A DNA stretch of 9,971 bases from Thermoflavifilum sp. Its GTDB lineage: Bacteria; Bacteroidota; Bacteroidia; Chitinophagales; Chitinophagaceae. The stretch spans positions 1 to 9,971 of the forward strand of contig JADGHY010000059.1 of the NCBI GenBank assembly GCA_019683625.1. The letters are read 5' to 3'. Below, one piece after another: positions 1 to 6,522 of the stretch. The first letter of the stretch is position 1. Each line of letters begins with the position of its first letter. The notes under the pieces were generated by a model, which searched no databases, was not told the DNA's origin, and saw only the letters and a program-made list of their open reading frames with translations. The position numbers and the translations under genes are program-made.

Positions 1-28
1 ATTTCATGTAATGTAAAAATCTAGCATT

Positions 29-430
29 ATGGTAGCACAAAGGAACAGAACCAAAGCCCAACTGGTGTGGGGTTGGATCATCAGCGGCATCATCATCTTA
101 TTTTGTTTATTTGATGTGTTAGGCAAATTCATGAAACCCGAAGCTGTGGTAAAAGGCACCATAGCCATGGGATACCCCGAGAGCACGATTACGCCTATTG
201 GCGCGATCCTGTTAATTTGTACGCTTTTGTATGCCATCCCAAGCACCTCTCTTTTGGGAGCCGTGTTGCTTACCGGCTATCTGGGGGGTGCCGTGGCCAG
301 TAACCTGAGGATGGAAGCTCCCTTATTCAGCCAAACTTTGGTTCCCGTTTATTTTGGCATCGTGGCATGGATAGGTGTGTATTTGCGCAGCAAACGCTTA
401 AGAAGGCTCCTGCAAAGAAATGAAGCTTGA
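29..430 (+). CDS. DoxX-like small integral membrane protein
   Basis: The 133-residue product is strongly hydrophobic, with about four predicted membrane helices (roughly residues 12-31, 56-70, 72-90 and 103-119) and a basic C-terminal tail rich in Arg and Lys. The segment GYLGGAVASNLR (83-94), just after the third helix, is typical of the DoxX-like (DoxX_2) family. Members are inner-membrane proteins of mostly unknown function; some DoxX relatives work with thiol or sulfur redox partners, but nothing here shows that. The ATG at 29 sits 28 bases from the window edge, so its promoter is largely outside. The next gene begins about 100 bases downstream on the same strand, probably from its own promoter. 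Family assignment is fairly sure; the cellular role is unknown. Confidence 0.82.
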   Translation: MVAQRNRTKAQLVWGWIISGIIILFCLFDVLGKFMKPEAVVKGTIAMGYPESTITPIGAILLICTLLYAIPSTSLLGAVLLTGYLGGAVASNLRMEAPLFSQTLVPVYFGIVAWIGVYLRSKRLRRLLQRNEA

Positions 431-519
431 ACAATTTGGGCGTGTTTGCATGAAGCAAAAACCATCAGCATTTGTGCCGGGAAGGATAAACCCTTTCATG
501 GGGTTTGGAGGGATTTGCC

Positions 520-527
520 TAAGTTTG
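520..527 (+). promoter_or_regulatory. Possible Bacteroidota -7 promoter element (TAAGTTTG)
   Basis: TAAGTTTG fits the Bacteroidota -7 consensus TAnnTTTG exactly. A -33 TTTG at the usual 19-21 base distance is not clear. It lies so close to the ATG at 532 that transcription would begin near 533. That would favour the in-frame ATG at 547 as the real start of the ABC ATPase. Confidence 0.4.
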
Positions 528-531
528 CTGC

Positions 532-1296
532 ATGGAACGCAAAAAGATGATTGTTGTCCGGGATTTGGTGAAAAAATATGGTGAGCTGGAAGCTGTCAAG
601 GGCATCAGCTTTGAAGTGGAGGAAGGGGAGATTTTCGGTTTGTTAGGACCTAATGGAGCCGGCAAATCGACCACGTTGGAAATCATTGAAACCCTTCGCC
701 CCAAGACCTCCGGCAAGGTGTGGGTGAATGGCTATGATTTGGATAAAGAACCTCAGCGCATCAAACAAATTATCGGCGTGCAGCTTCAAAGTGCGGGCTA
801 TTATCCCCATCTTAACCTGAAGCAGTTGATTGAATTGTTTGCCGGATTATATAACAAAAAAGTTGACCCCATAGCGTTGCTGCGCAGCATTCACCTGGAA
901 GATAAAGCCCGCACGACGTTTAAGGAACTTTCTGGTGGGCAGCAGCAGCGTTTTTCGGTGGCCACCACCTTAATCAATGATCCCAAAATTATTTTTTTGG
1001 ATGAACCCACCACCGGTTTAGATCCTCAGGCCCGCCGCAATCTTTGGGAATTGATTAAAGAAATTCGCCGGCGAGGCACTACGGTGGTTATCACCACCCA
1101 TTATATGGATGAAGCCGAATACCTCTGTGACCGGGTGGCCATCATCGATTTGGGCAAGATCATTGCACTCGACACGCCGGAACATTTGATTGATGAGCTG
1201 GTGAGTTCAGGCTTTGAACGCCATAAAGAAGTTAAAAAAGCTAATCTGGAAGATGTGTTTTTGCATCTTACCGGTAAAGAATTGCGGGAAGATTAA
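532..1296 (+). CDS. ABC transporter ATP-binding protein (DrrA/CcmA-type)
   Basis: Cytoplasmic ATPase subunit expected to drive an ABC-2-type exporter. All catalytic motifs are intact: Walker A GPNGAGKST (39-47), a Q-loop glutamine near residue 86, signature LSGGQQQR (133-140), Walker B IIFLDEP (153-159), D-loop TGLD (161-164) and switch histidine H190. The C-terminus 'LEDVFLHLTG' (239-248) is typical of multidrug or polysaccharide exporter ATPases. At 254 residues it is shorter than the ~300-residue DrrA type and lacks most of their C-terminal extension. The start may be M6 (ATG at 547): AAAAAG precedes it, 'MIVVRDLVKKYG' is a usual beginning, and a -7-like element ends at 527. No permease gene is adjacent; 12 bases downstream lies a DinB-family gene, so the partner must be elsewhere. 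Substrate unknown. Confidence 0.93.
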   Translation: MERKKMIVVRDLVKKYGELEAVKGISFEVEEGEIFGLLGPNGAGKSTTLEIIETLRPKTSGKVWVNGYDLDKEPQRIKQIIGVQLQSAGYYPHLNLKQLIELFAGLYNKKVDPIALLRSIHLEDKARTTFKELSGGQQQRFSVATTLINDPKIIFLDEPTTGLDPQARRNLWELIKEIRRRGTTVVITTHYMDEAEYLCDRVAIIDLGKIIALDTPEHLIDELVSSGFERHKEVKKANLEDVFLHLTGKELRED

Positions 1297-1308
1297 ACAA
1301 TATGTAAG

Positions 1309-1848
1309 ATGAATAACTCAACGGATGACTTACGCTATCCAATAGGCCGTTTTCAGCCACCGGATCCCATTACAGAAAATCACATCCTGCAATCCATCGA
1401 AGCCGTTGAACAACTTCCCACCCAGATAGAGCAGGCTATCCTGAATCTGGACGCCACACAGCTGCAAACACCCTATCGGCCAGGCGGGTGGACGGTTCAG
1501 CAGGTAGTGCATCATGTAGCTGATTCCCACATGCAGGCTTATAGCCGTTTTAAGTTGGCTTTGACCGAAGACCAGCCCACGATAAAGCCCTATGCAGAAG
1601 ATCGCTGGGCCATGTTGCCCGATAGCCGCTTGCTGCCCGTGGAAGTATCTCTTACTTTATTGCATGCCCTGCATCGCAGATGGGTGGTGCTGATGCGCCA
1701 CATGAGCAAGGATGACTGGGAGCGTACCTATTACCATCCTGAGCAGCAGCGCATATTTACCCTGTCGTGGGTGGTGTGCATGTATGCCTGGCATGGACGC
1801 CATCACCTGATGCATATCCTAAAGCTACGCGAACGCATGAGCTGGTGA
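1309..1848 (+). CDS. DinB/YfiT-family putative metal-dependent hydrolase (bacillithiol transferase-like)
   Basis: The 179-residue protein matches the YfiT/BstA branch of the DinB four-helix-bundle superfamily along its whole length. It begins YPIGRF (10-15) and has GGWTVQQVVHHVADSH (59-74), FKLALTE and PTIKPY (81-95), and WHGRHH (161-166). In the Bacillus YfiT structure three histidines bind a metal; the likely equivalents are H69, H162 and H166. Family members transfer small thiols to electrophiles or act as hydrolases; some Bacteroidota have bacillithiol-like chemistry, but the thiol here is unknown. The gene follows the ABC ATPase by 12 bases and is probably cotranscribed, suggesting a detoxification or export pair. 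Its stop is only 5 bases from the end of the convergent gene. The family call is strong; the substrate is not known. Confidence 0.88.
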   Translation: MNNSTDDLRYPIGRFQPPDPITENHILQSIEAVEQLPTQIEQAILNLDATQLQTPYRPGGWTVQQVVHHVADSHMQAYSRFKLALTEDQPTIKPYAEDRWAMLPDSRLLPVEVSLTLLHALHRRWVVLMRHMSKDDWERTYYHPEQQRIFTLSWVVCMYAWHGRHHLMHILKLRERMSW

Positions 1849-1853
1849 GGAAC

Positions 1854-3125
1854 TTACCAACTTTTGAATCGTTCATAAGCCGCTTTTTCCAGCCATTCCC
1901 GATGGCTGGGATGGGCAATTGCGATCAAGGCTTTTGCCCGCTGGCGAAGATTCTTTCCAAATAAATTTGCCACGCCATATTCGGTAACCACATAATGCAC
2001 ATGTGCACGAGTGGTGGTAACACTGGCGCCCTGCTTGAGGAAAGGTACAATTTTGCTGGCTCCGTTTTTCGTAACCGAAGCCATGGCAATGATGGGCTTT
2101 CCTCCTTCCGATAAGGCTGCCCCTCGCATAAAATCCATTTGCCCACCCACGCCGGAATATTGATAAGTGCCAATGGAATCTGCACATATTTGTCCGGTTA
2201 AATCAATTTCAATGGCGCTGTTGATGGCCACAACTTTGGGATTCTTCCGGATGATGCTGGTGTCATTGGTAAAGGCAGTTTCCTTCATGGAAATAATTGG
2301 ATTATCATGGATAAAATCATACACTTTCTGGGTGCCCATCACAAAGCAGGCCACGACTTTATGCGGGATTACCTTTTTGTATTTTCCTGTGATCACTCCC
2401 TTTTCCACGAGTGGAATCAATCCATCGGAAAACATTTCGGTATGAATGCCAAGATCCCGATGATGCTCCAGCTGGGCCAGCACGGCATTAGGAATGGCGC
2501 CGATGCCCATTTGCAGGGTGGCACCATCTTCAATCAGGGAAGCAATGTGCCTGCCAATTTGCTCTTCCGCCATGCCCACAGGTGCTTGCGCCACTTCATG
2601 AATAGCAGCTTCATGCCATACCGCAAAATCAATATCTTTTTCATGCACAATGCCATCACCATGGGTGCGTGGCACACGTGGATTTACTTGAGCAATCACA
2701 TAACGTGCCGTCTCCGCCGCACTAAGTGTAACATCCACAGAAGGGCCCAGTGAACAATAACCATGTGCATCGGGCGGGCTCACCTGAATCAAAGCCACAT
2801 CAACGGGCAATATCCGATTGCGAAATAAAGTGGAGATATCGCTCAGAAATATGGGTACATAATCGCCGATCCCTTCCGATAAAGCCTTGCGCATGTTGGC
2901 CCCGATAAAGAAAGCATTCGGATAAAACGCATTGGCATATTCGGGTTTGCAGTAAGGAAGCTCTCCCTCTGTATGAATATGTACAATTTCTACATTTCGC
3001 AGTTCATGTGCTCTTGCCACCAGTGCATCAATCAACACATGAGGTGTCATTGCCACACTATGGATGAATATACGATTACCTGATTCGACTATTGATAGGG
3101 CTTCTGTTGCATTAACCCATTTCAT
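1854..3125 (-). CDS. Acetyl-CoA hydrolase / 4-hydroxybutyrate CoA-transferase family protein
   Basis: Cytosolic family I CoA-transferase, which moves CoA between acyl-CoA and a carboxylate such as acetate, or hydrolyses acetyl-CoA. From ATG at 3125 it has 423 residues, the usual length. Visible family features are QVSPPDAHGYCSLG in the N-terminal domain, GATLQMGIGAIPNAV, HTEMFSDG with the probable catalytic glutamate (E230; E236 if counted from the TTG), and GGQMDFMRGA near the CoA/oxyanion site. The frame extends to a TTG at 3143, but the predicted transcription start falls at about 3142, so ATG 3125 is preferred. Its promoter region is shared divergently with the PPOX-like gene and carries two Crp/Fnr-like boxes. 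In fermentative or hypoxic metabolism such an enzyme would balance acetate and acyl-CoA pools; the exact acyl donor cannot be read from the sequence. Confidence 0.9.
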   Translation of the reverse strand: MKWVNATEALSIVESGNRIFIHSVAMTPHVLIDALVARAHELRNVEIVHIHTEGELPYCKPEYANAFYPNAFFIGANMRKALSEGIGDYVPIFLSDISTLFRNRILPVDVALIQVSPPDAHGYCSLGPSVDVTLSAAETARYVIAQVNPRVPRTHGDGIVHEKDIDFAVWHEAAIHEVAQAPVGMAEEQIGRHIASLIEDGATLQMGIGAIPNAVLAQLEHHRDLGIHTEMFSDGLIPLVEKGVITGKYKKVIPHKVVACFVMGTQKVYDFIHDNPIISMKETAFTNDTSIIRKNPKVVAINSAIEIDLTGQICADSIGTYQYSGVGGQMDFMRGAALSEGGKPIIAMASVTKNGASKIVPFLKQGASVTTTRAHVHYVVTEYGVANLFGKNLRQRAKALIAIAHPSHREWLEKAAYERFKSW

Positions 3126-3147
3126 GTGCAAACAATTTTTCAAGTCG

Positions 3148-3178
3148 CAAAGTAAAGGACATCAAGGTGTAAAACAAA
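3148..3178 (-). promoter_or_regulatory. Predicted promoter of the CoA-transferase gene
   Basis: Read on the minus strand, TTTG (3178-3175) and TTACTTTG (3155-3148) are separated by 19 bases, close to the Bacteroidota pattern TTTG-N19-21-TAnnTTTG with one mismatch in the -7 element. The expected transcription start is near 3142, giving a leader of about 17 bases before ATG 3125. A Crp/Fnr-like box touches the -33 element and is centred near -42, the class II activator position. Confidence 0.55.
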
Positions 3179-3191
3179 TGAGTTTTATCAA
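3178..3191. promoter_or_regulatory. Crp/Fnr-like operator box 1 (degenerate)
   Basis: ATGAG-TTTT-ATCAA: the core is TGA-N6-TCA with a TTTT centre, as in the better box 23 bp away. Its centre (3184.5) lies 36.5 bp from the end of the minus-strand -7 element, the same offset as the proximal box at the YceI operon. The binding protein is inferred, not seen. Confidence 0.45.
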
Positions 3192-3198
3192 TCTGCAA

Positions 3199-3216
3199 AG
3201 GTGATTTTTATCACCT
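3199..3216. promoter_or_regulatory. Crp/Fnr-like operator box 2 (perfect inverted repeat)
   Basis: AGGTGAT-TTTT-ATCACCT is a perfect 7-bp inverted repeat around four T. It contains GTGA-N6-TCAC, the core of CRP-type sites, and TGAT-N4-ATCA, the inner part of FNR/FixK-type sites. It is intergenic between two divergent genes: about -65 for the CoA-transferase, and 66 bases before the PPOX-like start codon. Confidence 0.65.
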
Positions 3217-3226
3217 GATTTGCATC

Positions 3227-3257
3227 TTGATAGACTCAGGCTTTTTCATTACATTCG
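3227..3257 (+). promoter_or_regulatory. Possible promoter of the PPOX-nrdJ pair
   Basis: TTG (3227-3229) and TACATTCG (3250-3257) are 20 bases apart, and the second matches TAnnTTTG at all but one fixed position. Transcription would start about ten bases before ATG 3274. Box 2 would lie near -56, which is not a classical activator distance, so this call is weak. Confidence 0.33.
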
Positions 3258-3273
3258 GGTAAAATTCCTGAAG

Positions 3274-3744
3274 ATGTTGGGTGTGCTAACCGTTTCACAG
3301 ATCGATGCCCTGCTGCAAAGACATGCATTTGGCCGTATCGGTTATCAAATAGATGGAAGGATATTCATCATTCCGGTTACCTATCTTTTTGATGGCACCT
3401 ATATTTTAGCACATTCCCGGGAAGGCGAAAAAATTCATGCCCTTCGCAATCAAACAGAAGTATGCTTTCAGGTGGATGAGATTACCGATCAAAGAAACTG
3501 GCAGAGTGTGCTGGTGTGGGGCCCTTATGAAGAAATCACCGATCCTCAGCAACGATATTATGCGTTAGACAGGCTGATTCGCAAAATACACAAGCTGGAT
3601 GTCCATCATGCAGCAGATAAACCAATGGAGCTCGACATCCATCCCGAACAATTGCTTTCAGATGATGATAAAAATATTGTGTACCGCATTCATGTGCTGG
3701 AAAAGAGTGGACGTTTTCAACAGCATGAAAAAATACCTTCCTAA
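3274..3744 (+). CDS. Pyridoxamine 5'-phosphate oxidase-like (NimA-related) flavoprotein
   Basis: From ATG at 3274 the product has 156 residues and resembles the split-barrel FMN-binding family (Pyridox_ox_2/NimA-like). The conserved run is FGRIGY (19-24), then IIPVTYLFDGTYILAHSREGEK (32-53), NQTEVCFQVDE (59-69) and WQSVLVWGPYEEI (76-88). The Ser and basic residues around 48-53 sit where relatives bind the flavin phosphate. Relatives bind FMN, F420 or haem and reduce varied substrates; they are not vitamin B6 enzymes as such. An upstream TTG at 3220 extends the frame, but it sits almost against the operator palindrome and adds a non-family N-terminus, so ATG 3274 is preferred. The class II reductase gene starts 38 bases downstream and is probably cotranscribed. 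Substrate unknown. Confidence 0.83.
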   Translation: MLGVLTVSQIDALLQRHAFGRIGYQIDGRIFIIPVTYLFDGTYILAHSREGEKIHALRNQTEVCFQVDEITDQRNWQSVLVWGPYEEITDPQQRYYALDRLIRKIHKLDVHHAADKPMELDIHPEQLLSDDDKNIVYRIHVLEKSGRFQQHEKIPS

Positions 3745-3782
3745 TAAAGTTGCCGGGTTGATGATGCCAAAAGGGTTCGGAT

Positions 3783-5564
3783 ATGGAGCTAACTGCCAAT
3801 GCACGTATTGTACTTGAATCCCGTTATCTGCGGCGTGACAGGCAGGGTAATCTCATCGAGTCAGCAGAACAAATGCTGGAACGGGTTGCCCTGGCTGTAG
3901 CAGAAGCAGAGTTGTATTGGGGTCATGCACAGGATGTTAGGCAAACAGCCGAAGATTTTTTTGACATGATGCAGGCCAACCTGTTCCTGCCCAATTCCCC
4001 AACATTAATGAATGCAGGCACCCCTTTAAACCAGTTGAGCGCATGCTTTGTATTACCGGTGGAAGATGATATGTCGGCCATTTTCCACACGTTAACGCTT
4101 GCAGCTTTGATTCAACAAAGCGGGGGAGGAACCGGATTTAATTTCAGCCATCTGCGGCCCGAAGGAACTTATGTGGCTTCTACGGGAGGCACTGCATCAG
4201 GCCCGCTGGCATTTATGAAAATTTATAACGCAGCCACAGAAGGTATTAAACAAGGTGGAAAACGAAGGGGCGCCAACATGGGCATACTCAATGCACATCA
4301 TCCTGACATTTTTAGCTTTATCAGTTCCAAGCAGGATGCCCATCAATTAAACAACTTTAATATTTCTGTGGGCATCCGGGATGATTTTTTTAAAGCATTA
4401 GATGCCGGAAAGCCTTATATGCTGTATTTTTCAAATAAGCAAATAAAGCTGCAAAGAGAAGTGCCTGCTGCGTTGCTTTGGCAGAAGCTTATCCATTCAG
4501 CCTGGGAAACGGGCGATCCGGGCCTGATTTTTCTGGATACCCTTCAACGCCATAATCCCACGCCAGCAATAGGAACCATTGAAGCCACCAATCCCTGTGG
4601 TGAAGTGCCTTTACTGCCTTATGAATCCTGTAATCTGGGATCAATTAACCTGAGCAGGATGCTGGAGAAAGACAATGCCCATCACATGCAGATTCAGTGG
4701 GAAAAGCTGCGGCACACCGTACACCTGGCAGTTCGTTTTCTGGATAATGTAATTGAAATAAATCGCTATCTGCATCCGGAATTAAAACGCATGGCCACGG
4801 GCAATAGAAAGATTGGGCTCGGTGTTATGGGATGGGCTGAAATGCTCATCCGGCTGGGAATTCCCTATGCTTCACCGGAAGCCCTACAGCTGGGATCTCA
4901 ACTGATGCAATTTATCCAGCACGAAGCGGAAATTGCCTCGGCCAGGCTTGCCGAACAAAGAGGCTCATTTCCTTTCATTGACCAAAGCAAATATTCCGGA
5001 CAGCAGCGGCGCCATGCCACCTTAACCAGTATTGCACCAACGGGCACCATTTCTCTGATTGCAGGCACAAGCTCATCTATTGAACCCTTGTTTGCCATTG
5101 CTTATAAACGCGAACATGTGTTAAACAATCAAACTTTATTTGAAATCAACCCCGCCGTATTGGAAGTGCTTTCCCGTCAACCGCATTTCAGTGCATCCAT
5201 GCTGGATGAAATCATTGTAAAAGGCAGCGTACAATCGATCAAGCAAATTCCGGATGAGGTCAAACACCTGTTAAAAACTTCGCTGGAGATTGATTATACC
5301 TATCATATTGCCCATCAGATAACTTTTCAACGCTACACGGATAATGCGGTATCTAAAACCATCAATATGCCGCAATCGGCTACTGAAGCTGATGTGGAAA
5401 AAGCCTATCGCATGGCATGGCAACAGGGTGCAAAAGGCATCACCATTTTTCGTTACGGATCAAAACCCAATCAGGTACTGCATGCCGGGCTCAAAAAAGA
5501 AGATGAAATCATGCACGTGCTTGAATCAGAACTTCATGATTGCAAATCCAGCTGCAACCTCTAA
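3783..5564 (+). CDS. nrdJ: Adenosylcobalamin-dependent (class II) ribonucleotide reductase, short form
   Basis: Makes deoxyribonucleotides without oxygen, using a thiyl radical generated by adenosylcobalamin. The 593-residue protein has the ten-stranded barrel motifs: SACFVLP with redox C88, SGGGTGFNFS (113-122), NPCGE (270-274) with the radical cysteine C272 flanked by N270 and E274, SCNLGSINL with redox partner C283, and APTGTISLIAGTSSSIEP (418-435). A C-terminal pair C587/C591 (CKSSC) probably shuttles electrons to the buried cysteines. There is no N-terminal ATP-cone, and the protein lacks the long C-terminal extension of ~700-850-residue NrdJ. It therefore resembles the short NrdJ/NrdZ type found in low-oxygen gene clusters. 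No nrdA/B is adjacent, and no cobalamin riboswitch fits the 38-base upstream gap, so control probably comes from the promoter upstream of 3274. The stop lies 8 bases from the convergent stress protein. Confidence 0.95.
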   Translation: MELTANARIVLESRYLRRDRQGNLIESAEQMLERVALAVAEAELYWGHAQDVRQTAEDFFDMMQANLFLPNSPTLMNAGTPLNQLSACFVLPVEDDMSAIFHTLTLAALIQQSGGGTGFNFSHLRPEGTYVASTGGTASGPLAFMKIYNAATEGIKQGGKRRGANMGILNAHHPDIFSFISSKQDAHQLNNFNISVGIRDDFFKALDAGKPYMLYFSNKQIKLQREVPAALLWQKLIHSAWETGDPGLIFLDTLQRHNPTPAIGTIEATNPCGEVPLLPYESCNLGSINLSRMLEKDNAHHMQIQWEKLRHTVHLAVRFLDNVIEINRYLHPELKRMATGNRKIGLGVMGWAEMLIRLGIPYASPEALQLGSQLMQFIQHEAEIASARLAEQRGSFPFIDQSKYSGQQRRHATLTSIAPTGTISLIAGTSSSIEPLFAIAYKREHVLNNQTLFEINPAVLEVLSRQPHFSASMLDEIIVKGSVQSIKQIPDEVKHLLKTSLEIDYTYHIAHQITFQRYTDNAVSKTINMPQSATEADVEKAYRMAWQQGAKGITIFRYGSKPNQVLHAGLKKEDEIMHVLESELHDCKSSCNL

Positions 5565-5572
5565 TCCAATGC

Positions 5573-6385
5573 TTACCAGTGCGAAATAAACAGCGGAATG
5601 GGCAACATTTTCATCAGATGCAGGGCCTCACTTTTATGAAGCATCTGTGATAACAAACTTCTGCCAAATGATCCCATGACGCCGATGATTTGCTTGTTTT
5701 GCTGATAGCTGGATAGAAAACTATCTAACAACCTTTCCTGGGTTTCCTCATAATATGCTTCCACATAGTGCGTATTCATCCAGTCAATCAGCAATTTTTT
5801 ATCGTGCATTTTTTCTGTTTCCTGAGCATAAATTGCTCTTAGGGGCTTATCCATCAGTTGCGGGAACAGGTAGGAAAATTGCTTAATGGCAAATACAGAA
5901 GATGGGGTACCATTGTAAGCAAACAAGATTTCATCAATGTGTTGGATGCCGCTGGAGAACAATATCACTGGGCATTCTCCATACATCAGAATATCTCGGA
6001 AAAATTTAAACCGCACCACATCCTCGGATGGATTGTTTAAAGAGTGGATGTCCAGCAACAATACATCGCTATAGCGCAAATGTTTGAAAAACAATTCCTG
6101 CGTTACCGTTCCGTCTTCAAATGGTTTGATCAGTATACCCCTTTTGTCGGCCTCTTCTCCTAACTTTTGGAAGTTTTTCTCAATGGTTTCATATTTTTCT
6201 TTCTCAGCAATTTGTCCTGGCAGGGTAACAAAAGTCTTCTGATCATACCACAAAGCGGTATTTAGCATATCATCTGCATATACTTCCATAATTTTTGTGT
6301 GGGTGAGATTGGCCAGATAGGCCGGGAAATTCAGTATTTCGGGTTTGAAATACATGCCGTCGGTATATAATAACATCTTTAACAT
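5573..6385 (-). CDS. Universal stress protein, tandem UspA domains
   Basis: The 270-residue protein consists of two UspA-like domains, the usual arrangement in Bacteroidota. Domain 1 covers about residues 1-144 and ends in CPVILFS. Domain 2 starts at 'DEILFAYNGTPSSVFAIKQF' (151-170), followed by SYLFPQL, and ends IIGVMGSFGRSLLSQMLHKS and PIPLFISHW. The nucleotide-binding motif of the family, G-x2-G-x9-G-(S/T), is only approximate: G238 and G241 are present, but Lys (K251) replaces the last Gly before S252, so ATP binding is uncertain. Domain 1 has no such motif. M4 (ATG at 6376) is an alternative start. Such proteins accumulate during starvation, hypoxia or stationary phase. No convincing promoter lies just upstream; a terminator-like hairpin 57 bases before the start separates it from the alcohol dehydrogenase, and read-through from that operon is possible. 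Confidence 0.85.
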   Translation of the reverse strand: MLKMLLYTDGMYFKPEILNFPAYLANLTHTKIMEVYADDMLNTALWYDQKTFVTLPGQIAEKEKYETIEKNFQKLGEEADKRGILIKPFEDGTVTQELFFKHLRYSDVLLLDIHSLNNPSEDVVRFKFFRDILMYGECPVILFSSGIQHIDEILFAYNGTPSSVFAIKQFSYLFPQLMDKPLRAIYAQETEKMHDKKLLIDWMNTHYVEAYYEETQERLLDSFLSSYQQNKQIIGVMGSFGRSLLSQMLHKSEALHLMKMLPIPLFISHW

Positions 6386-6441
6386 GGCAAAAATTTTTAA
6401 GGATGATGAATATTATTGCAAATACAATTTGTGTTTGAAAA

Positions 6442-6469
6442 GGAGAGGTCTTGCTAAGAAGACCTCTCC
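6442..6469 (-). terminator. Rho-independent-type hairpin after the alcohol dehydrogenase gene
   Basis: A perfect 11-bp inverted repeat (GGAGAGGTCTT / AAGACCTCTCC, six-base loop) begins 53 bases beyond the alcohol dehydrogenase stop codon. In the minus-strand reading it is followed by TTTTC, a short U-tract, so termination may be incomplete and some transcripts could continue into the universal stress protein gene. Confidence 0.7.
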
Positions 6470-6522
6470 GCTTGCATGTTCTCCTCGTCAACCTCCAACT
6501 GCTTGATGAAGATGCGGGTTTT

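Noticed and set aside
488..506. Inverted repeat AAACCC / GGGTTT between the DoxX-like and ABC genes
   Set aside because: The stem is only 6 bp with no T-run on either side, so it is not convincing as a terminator.
2307..2753. Plus-strand open frame of 148 codons inside the CoA-transferase gene
   Set aside because: It is antisense to conserved CoA-transferase motifs, with atypical composition (many His and Met) and no family resemblance.
3745..3782. Possible cobalamin riboswitch before the B12-dependent reductase
   Set aside because: The gap is only 38 bases, too short for the element, and no B12-box-like sequence was noticed there.
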